Assembly (NCBI GenBank): GCA_020853395.1
Contig: JADYYY010000002.1
Span: forward strand, 424,930-488,929
Reading direction: 5' to 3'
Length of the DNA stretch: 64,000 nt
Source: Acidobacteriota bacterium
GTDB lineage: Bacteria > Acidobacteriota > Vicinamibacteria > Vicinamibacterales > SCN-69-37
Position 1 is the first letter of the stretch. Every line of letters starts with the position of its first letter. Under the pieces are notes generated by a model, which was given only the letters and a program-made list of their open reading frames with translations, was not told the origin of the DNA and ran no database searches. Below, in pieces: positions 38,023 to 46,869 of the stretch. A program made the position numbers and the translations under genes.

Positions 38023-39720
38023 GTGGATCGCCGCCGATTCCTGGCCGCCGGCGCCGCTGCCGCCGCAACGGTCGGCACCGCGTGGCTGCGATCCGGACGC
38101 GCCGCGGCGTTTCAGGATCGCTCGCCCACCGCCCGCCGCGCCGACATCGCCATCGTCGGCGGCGGCCTCGGAGGCTGCGCGGCTGCCCTTGCCGCGCTCC
38201 GCGCGGGCCGCACGGTGATCCTCACGGAAGAGACGGACTGGATCGGCGGCCAGCTCACGCAACAGGGTGTGCCGCCCGACGAGCACCCGTGGATCGAAAC
38301 GCGTGGCGCGCCGCGCTCGTACCGCACCTTGCGCGCGGAGATCCGCGACTACTACCGCCGCCACTATCCGCTCACTGCCGCGGCGCGGACCCTGCCGGAT
38401 CTGAACCCGGGCGCCGGATCGGTCTCGCGTCTCTGCCACGAGCCGCGCGTCGCCCTTGCCGTCCTGGAGGCGCTGCTGGCGCCCTACACGAGCGGCGGGC
38501 GGCTGCAGCTCCTGCGCGAGCACGAGCCAGTGAGCGCAGACGTCGCGGCCGACCGAGTCCGCGCGGTCGCGATGCTCGATCTCCGCACCGGCCGGCGCGT
38601 GACGATCGACGCCGAGCTGTTCATCGACGCCACCGAGCTCGGCGATCTCCTGCCGATGACCGGCACCGAGCTCGTCACCGGCGCGGAGTCGCGGGCGCGG
38701 ACGGGCGAGCCGCACGCGCGCGATCGCGACGACCCGGCCAATCAGCAGGCGTTCACCTGCTGCCTGGCGATGGACTACGTGGCCGGCGAGGATCACACGA
38801 TCGATCGGCCGCGCGCGTACGACGAGTGGAAAGCGTTCGTGCCCGCGCTTCAGCCGCCCTGGCCCGGCCGGTTGCTGGACCTGACCTACACGTACCCGCG
38901 CACCGGCGAGCCGCGAACGCTGGGATTCAACCCTGAAGGCCCGACGCCCGGCGCGGCCGTGAACCTGTGGACCTACCGTCGGATCGCCGCGCGCGCGAAC
39001 TTCGAGCCGGGCGCCTACGCGGGCGACATCACGATCATGAACTGGCCGCAGAACGACTACATGCGCGGCAACCTGATCGGCGTGAGCGACGCCGAGGCGC
39101 GTCGTCATCTCGACGCGGCGAAGCAGTTGAGCCTGTCGGTGCTCTATTGGCTGCAGACCGAAGCGCCGCGGCCGGACGGCGGCGCGGGCTGGCGTGGCCT
39201 GCGCCTGCGCGCGGACGTGATGGGCACGGCCGACGGGCTCGCCAAGTACCCCTACGTGCGTGAGTCGCGCCGCATTCAAGCGGCCTTCACCGTCCTCGAA
39301 CAGCACGTCGCGGCGCCGACCGGCCCGAACGGCGCGCCGCGGGCCGCGACCTTCTTCGATTCCGTCGGCGTCGGCAGCTACGCCATCGACCTGCACCCGT
39401 CGTCGGGCGGCGACAACTACGTGGACTTCCCGGCGGCGCCGTTCGAGATTCCGCTCGGCGCCCTGTTGCCGGTGAGGATGGACAACCTGCTGCCCGCGGC
39501 GAAGAACATCGGGACGACGCACGTGACGAACGGATGCTACCGCCTGCACCCGGTGGAATGGGGCATCGGCGAGGCCGCGGGCGTGCTCGCCGCCATGGCG
39601 CTCGAGCGACGCGTGCCACCTCGGGCGATCAGATCCTCGTCCACGCTCCTCGACGACTACCAGCGCCAGCTCGTCGAGAACGGCGTCGAGCTGCGATGGC
39701 CGGCTTCGACGCCGGCGTAG
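38023..39720 (+). CDS. FAD-dependent oxidoreductase, Tat-exported
   Basis: A 565-residue protein from GTG 38023. Tat signal with D-R-R-R-F-L-A-A-G at residues 2-10, ending near 35. The FAD_oxidored core: I-A-I-V-G-G-G-L-G-G-C-A-A-A, E-T-D-W-I-G-G-Q-L-T-Q-Q-G, F-I-D-A-T-E-L-G-D-L-L-P, G-V-G-S-Y-A-I-D-L-H-P and N-G-C-Y-R-L-H-P-V-E-W-G-I-G-E-A-A-G. Planctomycete and acidobacterial members of this family are found in carbohydrate-degradation loci. Operon with the preceding Gfo/Idh gene. Confidence 0.88.
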   Translation: MDRRRFLAAGAAAAATVGTAWLRSGRAAAFQDRSPTARRADIAIVGGGLGGCAAALAALRAGRTVILTEETDWIGGQLTQQGVPPDEHPWIETRGAPRSYRTLRAEIRDYYRRHYPLTAAARTLPDLNPGAGSVSRLCHEPRVALAVLEALLAPYTSGGRLQLLREHEPVSADVAADRVRAVAMLDLRTGRRVTIDAELFIDATELGDLLPMTGTELVTGAESRARTGEPHARDRDDPANQQAFTCCLAMDYVAGEDHTIDRPRAYDEWKAFVPALQPPWPGRLLDLTYTYPRTGEPRTLGFNPEGPTPGAAVNLWTYRRIAARANFEPGAYAGDITIMNWPQNDYMRGNLIGVSDAEARRHLDAAKQLSLSVLYWLQTEAPRPDGGAGWRGLRLRADVMGTADGLAKYPYVRESRRIQAAFTVLEQHVAAPTGPNGAPRAATFFDSVGVGSYAIDLHPSSGGDNYVDFPAAPFEIPLGALLPVRMDNLLPAAKNIGTTHVTNGCYRLHPVEWGIGEAAGVLAAMALERRVPPRAIRSSSTLLDDYQRQLVENGVELRWPASTPA

Positions 39721-39727
39721 CGCGGTT

Positions 39728-40771
39728 CTACTTCGGCTTCGCCGTCGCAGGCGCGGCGGGCTTCGCCGTTGCAGGTGCGGCGGGCTTCGCGCCGCTGCCG
39801 GTCGCGCGGCCAGCCGCGGGCGCGGGCACGATCTTCGTCGCCTTCCACGCGCCGTTCGGACCTGTCCCCGTCATCGTGTTCCCGACGACGCGCGCCTCGT
39901 ACTTGCTGCCACCCACGGTGAACGAGAGCTGATCGCCGCGCAGACGGCCGTCGGCGATCGGCTGGCTGCCGAGTGAGCCCGACGCCTGCTGGAATTCCTG
40001 CGTCAGCCTCAACGGCCCGCCCGACACGCTCCAGTTGCCCGCCACCTTGGCCGGCACGATCCACAGCAGCGCCGTGCACCAGTTGACGCAATCGCCCTCG
40101 ACCGTTTCGCGCTGGTCCGGCTCCCAGTCTTCCATCGTGAAGCTGTTGGAGACGATGCGCGTCCCGGGCCTGAGGTCGAGCAGCTTCGGCCGGAGCTGCA
40201 TGTTGATGCTCGGCAGCAGGAACATCGTGATGACCGTCGCCTTCGAGAAGTCCGTCTGGAAGAGATCGGCCTTGCGGAACGTCGCCCGTGCGGTCACGCC
40301 TTCGGTGACGGCGTTACGCTGCGACAGCGCGACCATGTCGGGGTTGTACTCGATGCCCACGGCGGTGGCGCCGCGCTTGGCGGCCGTGATGACGGTTCGG
40401 CCGTCGCCGGACCCGAGGTCCATGACGTAGTCCTTCGGCGTCACACCCGCCATGTCGAGCATCTTGTCGACGAGCGCCTGAGGCGTCGGCACCCAGACGA
40501 CGTCCTTGCCCGGCTGGCCTACGCTCGGCTCGAAACTGGGATTGGCAGCCGGTTGGGGCTCTTGTGCCGCCTCAGCCGGCTTCTGCGCCGGTGCGGCTTT
40601 CGGAGCCGGCGTCTTCGGCGCGCTCGTGGTCTTCGGCGCGGCGGGTTTTTGGGCAGTCGTCGTCTTCGGGGTCTTCGGGGCCGTCGCCGGCGCCTGCGCT
40701 CGTGCCGCGCCGCCGAACGCTACGATGCCTGCCGCCAGCAGTGCCGTCCACACCCGTACGCGTGCTCGCAT
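39728..40771 (-). CDS. Exported SAM-dependent methyltransferase-like protein
   Basis: A 347-residue protein; ATG 40771 follows GGTGGAG and begins a signal peptide (about 1-26, A-R-A-Q). An Ala/Pro/Lys-rich linker (about 27-80) leads to a class I methyltransferase domain (about 90-235) with V-M-D-L-G-S-G-D-G-R-T-V, V-G-I-E-Y-N-P and F-L-L-P-S-I-N-M-Q-L-R-P-K-L. A second small beta domain follows, then a low-complexity A-P-A-T-A-K-P tail. A SAM-enzyme in the periplasm is odd, since SAM is not expected there; the domain may be non-catalytic or the signal a membrane anchor facing inwards. Confidence 0.8.
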   Translation of the reverse strand: MRARVRVWTALLAAGIVAFGGAARAQAPATAPKTPKTTTAQKPAAPKTTSAPKTPAPKAAPAQKPAEAAQEPQPAANPSFEPSVGQPGKDVVWVPTPQALVDKMLDMAGVTPKDYVMDLGSGDGRTVITAAKRGATAVGIEYNPDMVALSQRNAVTEGVTARATFRKADLFQTDFSKATVITMFLLPSINMQLRPKLLDLRPGTRIVSNSFTMEDWEPDQRETVEGDCVNWCTALLWIVPAKVAGNWSVSGGPLRLTQEFQQASGSLGSQPIADGRLRGDQLSFTVGGSKYEARVVGNTMTGTGPNGAWKATKIVPAPAAGRATGSGAKPAAPATAKPAAPATAKPK

Positions 40772-40856
40772 GACTCCACCTTTCGCTCGTCCGGACTTCC
40801 GGGGACGATAGCTTGCCACAATTACGACACAGTCCGCGCGCCGCTACACTGATCGC

Positions 40857-41864
40857 ATGCTGCGGCTGCTCGTTGCCTGGCTCGTGGCCGGCACCACTGT
40901 TCTCGGCGCGCAAGCCTCGCCGCCGCGCCTCGAGCAGATCCGCGCGCGCGGCACCCTTGGCTGCGGCATCGAGCCGAGGGTGCCCGGCTTCTCGTCGGTC
41001 GACGCGGCCGGACGGCACCACGGCTTCGACATCGACGTCTGCCGGGCCATCGCCGCCGCGGTATTGGGGGACGCGGGCAAGGTGACCTTCGTCGACGTGC
41101 GGACTGTCGCCGACTTCCGCGCCAATCCGCTCGTCGACGTCGTCGCTCGTCGTCTGACGTGGGAGCTGCGACGCGAGCGTCCGCTCGGCCTCCTGTTCGG
41201 TCCGATCACGTTCCATGACGGCCAGAGCTTCCTGCTCGCGACACGCCTGGGCGTCCGCGACCGGCAGGGTCTGCTCCCGCTGACGATCTGCGTGGCGGGC
41301 GGTACGGTGTTCGAGATCCAGGCGAACGAGTATCTCGGCACGTTCAGGAAGGTCATCGTCGAGTCGCCGCACGCGTACGCGGAGATTGCCGAGGCGCTCG
41401 CGGCCGGGCGGTGTCAGGCGTACACCGGCGACGTCTCTGATCTCGCGGCGATCCGCCGCCTGTTGCCTGCCCGGAACGACTTCACGATTCTGCCCGACGT
41501 CATCTCGAAGGAGCCGCTCGCGCCGCTCGTCAGAGACGATGACATGCAGTGGTTCACCATCGTCCGATGGACGGTCTTCGCCCTCATCAGCGCAGAGGAG
41601 CTCGGGATCAGCTCGGCGAACGTCGATCGGCTGCGAGCCGAAGCCGGCGCGCTCGAAGTCCGGCGGTTGCTCGGCAGTGTGCCGGGCAACGGCGCCGCGC
41701 TCGGTCTCTCCGAGGACTGGGCGGCGAATGCCATCGAAGCCGTCGGCAACTACGGGGAGATCTACGAGCGCAACCTCGGTCGCGGCAGCGATATCGGACT
41801 CGACCGCGGACCGAACCGGCTCTGGAAGGACGGCGGGCTCATGTACGCGCCGCCTCTTCGATAG
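40857..41864 (+). CDS. Orphan periplasmic amino-acid-binding protein
   Basis: A 335-residue exported solute-binding protein (signal about 1-20). Typical family-3 (AapJ/GltI-like) features: L-E-Q-I-R-A-R-G-T-L-G-C-G-I, G-F-D-I-D-V-C-R-A-I-A-A-A, Q-A-Y-T-G-D-V-S-D-L and G-N-Y-G-E-I-Y-E-R-N-L-G near the C-terminus. No ABC permease or ATPase genes are adjacent, so it may serve a distant transporter or act as a sensor. The typical S-R-D-V-T-W-E-like loop is replaced by A-R-R-L-T-W-E. Confidence 0.87.
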   Translation: MLRLLVAWLVAGTTVLGAQASPPRLEQIRARGTLGCGIEPRVPGFSSVDAAGRHHGFDIDVCRAIAAAVLGDAGKVTFVDVRTVADFRANPLVDVVARRLTWELRRERPLGLLFGPITFHDGQSFLLATRLGVRDRQGLLPLTICVAGGTVFEIQANEYLGTFRKVIVESPHAYAEIAEALAAGRCQAYTGDVSDLAAIRRLLPARNDFTILPDVISKEPLAPLVRDDDMQWFTIVRWTVFALISAEELGISSANVDRLRAEAGALEVRRLLGSVPGNGAALGLSEDWAANAIEAVGNYGEIYERNLGRGSDIGLDRGPNRLWKDGGLMYAPPLR

Positions 41865-41884
41865 AGTGCGACGGGTGGATGGCT

Positions 41885-42325
41885 CTACTTTCCGTTCGGT
41901 ACCGCTTCGACGATGAAGTTGTCGAGCTCGACGGCGCCCTGCTTGTCGGGGACTTTCGGGGCGCGGACGATGCGGTAGCCGGCTTTCGTGATCGTGACTT
42001 CGATGTTGCGCGGGTCGACCGGCTTGCCGGCGCCCTTGATCGCCTTGCCGACGTCCGGGCTGCGGAAATGGCCAGGCGTGTCGTTCCTGAACGGGAACGT
42101 GAGACCGGCCCCCTTGTCCTTGATCGTCACCATGAACTTGTCGACGACCTGGCCCTGCGTATCGCGCACGTTGCCGAAGTAGTACAGCAGGACTTCGCCG
42201 TCGTGCTCCGCGTCGAAGAACTCGGTGCCGTTCGCCTGGACGATCCCGGGCGGCGACCCGCCGGCCAGCACGACGCCAAGCAGACCCAGGAGCGTCAACC
42301 GGCTGCACGTCAGACGCATACGCAT
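41885..42325 (-). CDS. Exported protein of unknown function
   Basis: A 146-residue protein from ATG 42325 behind a GGGAGG site at about 7 bp. Signal peptide about 1-31 (G-I-V-Q-A-N). The mature part has A-E-H-D-G-E-V-L-L-Y-Y-F-G-N-V-R-D, then V-T-I-K-D-K-G-A-G-L-T-F-P and a carboxypeptidase-regulatory-like strand set. It may extend the operon that begins at 46643, 73 bp behind the last membrane gene. Confidence 0.68.
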   Translation of the reverse strand: MRMRLTCSRLTLLGLLGVVLAGGSPPGIVQANGTEFFDAEHDGEVLLYYFGNVRDTQGQVVDKFMVTIKDKGAGLTFPFRNDTPGHFRSPDVGKAIKGAGKPVDPRNIEVTITKAGYRIVRAPKVPDKQGAVELDNFIVEAVPNGK

Positions 42326-42398
42326 ACGCTCCTCCCAGAACCCGAAAGACCCTGTCGCTTCGATCCTAGGGAAACCGGGCGGCCTTGTCATCCACCGT

Positions 42399-42728
42399 TC
42401 AGTAGAACCACCGCCGCTCGTAGACCATGATCCCGACGAGCAGCGCGAGGGTGATCCCCCACGTCCACGAGTGCGGCAGCCGCTCGGCCAGCCGCTTCGG
42501 CACGGCGTACATGGCCGCCACGCTCACGACGAGCGCGCCGAGGATCCAACTGTACCAGTTGATCGGCAGCCCCGCCTGCTGCAGCGGCAGGGTCTCGAGC
42601 GAGAACGTCCCGATCGCCGGGTAGTACCGGAACATCGCGCACTGGCAGTGCTCCGAGTACAGGAAGAAGCCCATGTAGGCGAGACCGTAGACGATCGAGA
42701 AGACCTTGAACCGCGCGAGCTCGGTCAC
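42399..42728 (-). CDS. Small membrane protein of the cytochrome operon
   Basis: A 109-residue protein from GTG 42728, overlapping the upstream stop as GTGA. Three membrane helices (about 5-22, 48-67, 84-101). E-H-C-Q-C-A-M-F-R-Y in the first loop offers His/Cys residues for metal or haem. No family recognised. Last membrane gene of the operon. Confidence 0.68.
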   Translation of the reverse strand: MTELARFKVFSIVYGLAYMGFFLYSEHCQCAMFRYYPAIGTFSLETLPLQQAGLPINWYSWILGALVVSVAAMYAVPKRLAERLPHSWTWGITLALLVGIMVYERRWFY

Positions 42729-43192
42729 GGGAACATCCCTCTGATGTTGTTCAGCAGCTCGCCGACCAGGAAGTTGAACCACGCGAGGGCCGCGAGAATC
42801 CAGGTCAGGTACTTGCGCGTGGAGGCCCACTCCACGGCGAGCTTCGGCCGCCAGGCTACCCAGTAGACCGGCAGCACGCCGAGACCCACGGCGCCGAAGT
42901 GCTCCTTCGTCTCGAAGAGGCCGTTGGCCGCGCTGAGCTGCAAGTCCTCGAGGATGGGCCGCACGTCGATGCGGTACCGCGGATACAACAGCCCGCCGAG
43001 CACCACGCTCAACGCGAAGAGCACGACGACCGCATTGGTGAAGGACGGGGAGCTCACGCTCTGGAAGCGCTGGCGGAATCCGCGCGCCGGTGCGGTCTGC
43101 GCCCCCCTGGCCACGCTCAGGCTCTGGTGGGTCAACGCGCCGAGCAGCGCGGCTCCGACGACCACGTGCACGAGCAGCAGCAACTGAGTCAT
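42725..43192 (-). CDS. Membrane protein of the cytochrome operon
   Basis: A 155-residue protein with four membrane helices (about 3-20, 46-64, 95-112, 128-145). It begins M-T-Q-L-L-L-L-V-H-V-V-V-G-A, and H8 plus H23 could ligate haem, as in small b-type cytochromes. ATG 43192 follows AAGGCGG. Its stop overlaps the next start. Function unknown; probably an electron-transfer membrane anchor for the secreted cytochromes. Confidence 0.72.
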   Translation of the reverse strand: MTQLLLLVHVVVGAALLGALTHQSLSVARGAQTAPARGFRQRFQSVSSPSFTNAVVVLFALSVVLGGLLYPRYRIDVRPILEDLQLSAANGLFETKEHFGAVGLGVLPVYWVAWRPKLAVEWASTRKYLTWILAALAWFNFLVGELLNNIRGMFP

Positions 43193-43428
43193 CCGCCTTG
43201 CCCCTTGATCTCTTCGGCCGCCGGCACGTCGACGGCCGCTCGTTCGCCCGAACCCGACGCGCCTTCGCGGTATGTGACTTTCTCGTAATACGTTGGAAAC
43301 GCGGGAAAGGTCCGTGCGGCGATCCACACGCCGCGGGCCAGCGCCGCCGCTGTTCGGCGCCTCGCCGCCCGTGTCGCCGCGCCTGCCGAGAGCCGAGAGC
43401 ATCGCCGACGCGGAATCGGACGCACCAT
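43189..43428 (-). CDS. Possible small ORF between cytochrome and membrane genes
   Basis: The frame closes with a TGA that overlaps the next ATG (ATGA), as between real operon genes. The last 46 residues or so look protein-like (F-P-A-F-P-T-Y-Y-E-K-V-T-Y-R-E-G), the earlier ones less so; a GTG at 43329 may be the start. No family known. It fills the 244-bp gap in an otherwise closely packed operon. Confidence 0.3.
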   Translation of the reverse strand: MVRPIPRRRCSRLSAGAATRAARRRTAAALARGVWIAARTFPAFPTYYEKVTYREGASGSGERAAVDVPAAEEIKGQGG

Positions 43429-43436
43429 CTGGACCG

Positions 43437-44015
43437 CTAGTTGGCGGGCAGCGGATCGAAGCTGAGGATCGTGGACGCGGGCGCGGTTGGAATGGCCGGT
43501 TTGATCTCGGACATCCGCAGGGCCGTGTGGCAAGCGTGGCAGGCGTCGAGCGTCTGTCGGTACGCGGCGTCGAACTCCTGCGCGTTCTGATCCTCGATGG
43601 CGATCTGGACGGCCGCAAACGCGCTCATGTCCGCGGCGGTCCACAGGCCCTTGACGTCGACGGCGCTGCCGTCCGGCAACTCGCGCGTGGGCCGGATCGC
43701 GACGGTCCAGCGGGCGCTCTGCCGGGCCTGGTCGAAGAAGAACCGCCCGAGCGTCCAGTTCTTGTGCCTCACGGCGAACCACAGGTTCGCCCAGTGGTCG
43801 CCGACGTCCTTCATCGTGTGCCCTTGCGTGGGCTGCACGCTCATCAAGTGCGCGACGTTGGCCGCCACGTCGTCGCCGACGGCCGCTTGCGCGCGAGGCG
43901 ACGCCACGCCGCGCGTCACCAGCCAGTACTCCACCGCCATGCCGCCGATGACGGCCCCGAGGACGATCAATCCGAACATGACCGGCACACTGGGGCGTCT
44001 CGGCGCATCGCTCAT
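43437..44015 (-). CDS. Membrane-anchored monohaem cytochrome-like protein
   Basis: A 192-residue protein; N-terminal anchor helix at about 12-32, then a periplasmic helical domain with one haem-binding C-H-A-C-H (159-163) near the C-terminus, the arrangement of c'-type cytochromes. ATG 44015 overlaps the upstream stop (ATGA). Helix bundle pattern with W-A-N-L-W-F-A-V and F-F-F-D-Q-A-R. Probably passes electrons between the secreted cytochrome and a membrane partner. Confidence 0.82.
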   Translation of the reverse strand: MSDAPRRPSVPVMFGLIVLGAVIGGMAVEYWLVTRGVASPRAQAAVGDDVAANVAHLMSVQPTQGHTMKDVGDHWANLWFAVRHKNWTLGRFFFDQARQSARWTVAIRPTRELPDGSAVDVKGLWTAADMSAFAAVQIAIEDQNAQEFDAAYRQTLDACHACHTALRMSEIKPAIPTAPASTILSFDPLPAN

Positions 44016-44449
44016 TTCTTCACCGACAGGGACTTGACGTAGTTCACGACGTTCCAGAGCACCGGTTCCGGGAGCCGATCCTTCCACGGTCCCATGACGT
44101 AGTCGGGACCGACGCCGTCGCGGATGACGACGTAGATCTCGCCGTCGGTCGCCCCGTGATCCCACTCGGCGTCGTCGAACGCGGGCGGCGGCGGCAGGCC
44201 CTTGTCTTCGGTGATCGACAGGATCAGGCCGCCCTTGCCTTCCGGCGCATGGCAACCTGCGCAGTAGCTGTCGTACGTCTTCTTCCCCGCCGCGATGGAC
44301 TCCGGCGTCGCCGGCACCGGATTCTCGATCCTCGCGGCGTCCGGATTCGCGCCCGCCGGCTGCTGCGCGGGCAGCCCTGCCGTCAAGCACGTCGCCACCG
44401 CCATCGACGCGAGCGCCCGCATGGCGGCGCGCCGAGACACGTGAAGCAT
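44012..44449 (-). CDS. Secreted cytochrome c
   Basis: A 145-residue class I cytochrome c. The N-terminus (S-R-R-A-A-M-R-A-L, hydrophobic stretch to about 28) looks like a Tat- or Sec-type signal. Haem motif C-A-G-C-H at 63-67; Y-V-M-G-P-W supplies the likely axial Met. Ends with V-V-N-Y-V-K-S-L, the usual C-terminal helix. Second gene of the operon. Confidence 0.9.
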   Translation of the reverse strand: MLHVSRRAAMRALASMAVATCLTAGLPAQQPAGANPDAARIENPVPATPESIAAGKKTYDSYCAGCHAPEGKGGLILSITEDKGLPPPPAFDDAEWDHGATDGEIYVVIRDGVGPDYVMGPWKDRLPEPVLWNVVNYVKSLSVKK

Positions 44450-44471
44450 CCTCGACTCCTTGGTCTGCCCG

Positions 44472-46643
44472 CTACTTCGCCAGCGGGTTCGGGCGCACCT
44501 GGAAGTGCACGGCCATGCCGGGTTTCCCCTTGCCGCCCTCGTTGTGCCACGGGTTGCGGTTGCCCCAGCCGGTCCAAAGGCCGCGGCCCTTCCAGCCGGC
44601 TTTCGGATCGTCGATGCGTCCGTTGATCGACTTGTTGTAGAAGCCGAGCGGGTACGGTACGCGCAGGATCACCCATCGACCGTTGACGAGCGCGAGCAGC
44701 GCACCGCCCTGGTTGCTCGTCGCGATCTGCACGTTCTCGCCGAGGCCGAGCGAATTGAACTTGTCGGACCAGTTGTAGTAGTTCGAGTCGGCCGTGGCGG
44801 CGTCGACGTCGCCCTTGTGCTTCGGCCCGGGGACGGCATAGAACGTCCAGCCCTCGGGGCAGAGCTTGCCGTCGGCCGCCTGCGGTCCGTTGAGCGGTCC
44901 CGTGCACTTGCGGCGATCGAAGCTCGCGAGCTGGCCGCTCGACAGCACGGTCCAGGCCACGCCGTCGCGGTCGACGTCCATGCCGCGCGGCCCGTAGCCG
45001 GAGCCGGACGCGCGCGGATCGTTGTAGGGCACCTGGTAGATCTCCGTCAGCGCGGTCTCCGGGAAGTTCGAGCCAGGGCTCATGCGCGTGAGCGATCCCG
45101 GGAAGCCCGTGTGCGAGCACCAGACGGCGTCGTCGACCGGACTGGCCATGATGCCGTAGCAGCTCGCCTGGATCCGCTTGTCCTTGGCCGGATCGACCGG
45201 CTGGTTCGGCTCGACGAACGCGTCGCGCTTGCCGTTGCCGTTCGTGTCCACGATCTGCTGTGTCCAGCCCTGCGCCCGGCCGGCGTCCTTCGTCTCGTCC
45301 CAGAGATTCACGTTGACGTAGCCGACCAGCCCACCGCCGCCGCTCCAAATCGTGTTGTTCGGATCGTTGTCGAAGTTCAGGTGGAACGTGGTGAAGCAGG
45401 TGTCGACGACCTGCCACGTGTTCGTCTTCGGATCGAGCACGGTGTACTGCCGGCCGCCTCCGCCGCGGCCCGCCGCGATGGGCGCGAGCCTGGCGGACGG
45501 GTTGCTCGAGCCTTCCTTGCAATAGTCGGGCAGCTCGGCACCCGTGCGGGTGGACGTCGTGTTCCAGACGCGCCCCTTGTGGTCCATTTCGTTGCTGTGC
45601 CCGTTGACGACGGTGTTCCAGATGATCTCGTCGCCCCAGTACGGCGACGGCGCGGCCATGGTGCCGCCGCGGCCCGCCACCGGCGCGCCTTCCTTGCGCG
45701 GGATGACCAACTGACGCCAACTCTGCTTCACGGGATCGAGGATGGTGATGTGGTCCGACGAGTTCTCGTGGAGGCCGAACACCTCGCCGTACGGGTTGAC
45801 TGCGGGGTTGCGCTTGTCGCTCGCGATGACGTCGTGGAAGTACTCACGCGGGTCGGCCCAGTCCCATTGCGTGATGACGACGTTGCGCTCCTGACCTTGC
45901 GGTCGCGGCGGCGCCTGGGTCGGCACCTCGCCCTTCGCGATCCGATCCGTCCAGTCGGCCAGCATCTTCAGCGCGCGGTTGCGTCCGAGCCCGGTCAACT
46001 GGCCGTCCATGTTCGCCCCGTCGTGACCGGAGCGCACGCGGCGCGCCCAGGCCTCGACCGGCGAGGCGAAGGTGCCGAGCGTCGGCGAGATCTCCCGCGT
46101 CGCTTTCGTGCCGAGCTGGTGGCAGGAGACGCAGGTATCGGTGTTCAACGCGCGAACGAACTCGGCCTGCGTCGCCGGAGAGGGCTTCTCCTGCAGCGGG
46201 AACTCGCTCTTGGCCGGGATGTCGATCATCGAGAACCAGTACTGCGCGGGATAGATCTGCGCGGCTGCTTTCGGATCGGGCGCGATCGTGGCCGTGAGGT
46301 TCACGACCTTGCCGGGCGCGGTCGTGGTCTTCGCGGAATCGACGAGGCCGTAGCCGCGGACCCAGACCTGATAGTTCGCCTTGGGCAGGTCGGGCACGAC
46401 GTACCGCCCCTGCTCGTCGGTGACGACGATGCGGCTGAACCAGGTCGGCAGATCCCTCGTCTCCGCGACGACCCATACGCCGGCTTCCGGCCCTTTCGTG
46501 CTGCGCACCACGCCGCCGATGTCGTCGGCGTCGATGCTCACTGCCCCGCTGGCGTTCTGAGCCTGCCCCGCGCCAACCCCGGTCAGGGCCCCCGCCCACA
46601 AGGCGGTCACGGAGAGTGCCGAGATCACGACCTGCTTCCTCAT
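44472..46643 (-). CDS. Exported haem protein with carboxypeptidase-regulatory-like and propeller-like domains
   Basis: A 723-residue protein from ATG 46643 after GGAGAAGG. Signal peptide about 1-29. A carboxypeptidase-regulatory-like beta domain (about 35-120) is followed by a haem-binding C-V-S-C-H (171-175) and a long beta-rich part (about 290-700) with repeated W/G/D-rich blades that recall Vgb-type beta-propellers. The family is known to me only as hypothetical, usually next to cytochromes. It heads the operon, so its haem and propeller probably form the substrate-oxidising component of an extracytoplasmic electron-transfer complex; the substrate is unknown. Confidence 0.8.
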   Translation of the reverse strand: MRKQVVISALSVTALWAGALTGVGAGQAQNASGAVSIDADDIGGVVRSTKGPEAGVWVVAETRDLPTWFSRIVVTDEQGRYVVPDLPKANYQVWVRGYGLVDSAKTTTAPGKVVNLTATIAPDPKAAAQIYPAQYWFSMIDIPAKSEFPLQEKPSPATQAEFVRALNTDTCVSCHQLGTKATREISPTLGTFASPVEAWARRVRSGHDGANMDGQLTGLGRNRALKMLADWTDRIAKGEVPTQAPPRPQGQERNVVITQWDWADPREYFHDVIASDKRNPAVNPYGEVFGLHENSSDHITILDPVKQSWRQLVIPRKEGAPVAGRGGTMAAPSPYWGDEIIWNTVVNGHSNEMDHKGRVWNTTSTRTGAELPDYCKEGSSNPSARLAPIAAGRGGGGRQYTVLDPKTNTWQVVDTCFTTFHLNFDNDPNNTIWSGGGGLVGYVNVNLWDETKDAGRAQGWTQQIVDTNGNGKRDAFVEPNQPVDPAKDKRIQASCYGIMASPVDDAVWCSHTGFPGSLTRMSPGSNFPETALTEIYQVPYNDPRASGSGYGPRGMDVDRDGVAWTVLSSGQLASFDRRKCTGPLNGPQAADGKLCPEGWTFYAVPGPKHKGDVDAATADSNYYNWSDKFNSLGLGENVQIATSNQGGALLALVNGRWVILRVPYPLGFYNKSINGRIDDPKAGWKGRGLWTGWGNRNPWHNEGGKGKPGMAVHFQVRPNPLAK

Positions 46644-46869
46644 ACCTTCTCCCTGGCGTTCGCCGACCGGGCGCTCGCGCCGCCGGATCGGCTCACACGC
46701 GCGCTGCGCCACCGGCCAGGACCTCGCCTGAGCGGATCGGTGGTGCATCGAACCTGTGTCAAGACCCGCATCCTAGCATGTACGTCGAGGCCGCCGGGCC
46801 GTGGACCTCGCGCGGCGCATCGATACCCGATACCGCGATCGCCCGATGTCCCGATAGTATTGGTCGCCC

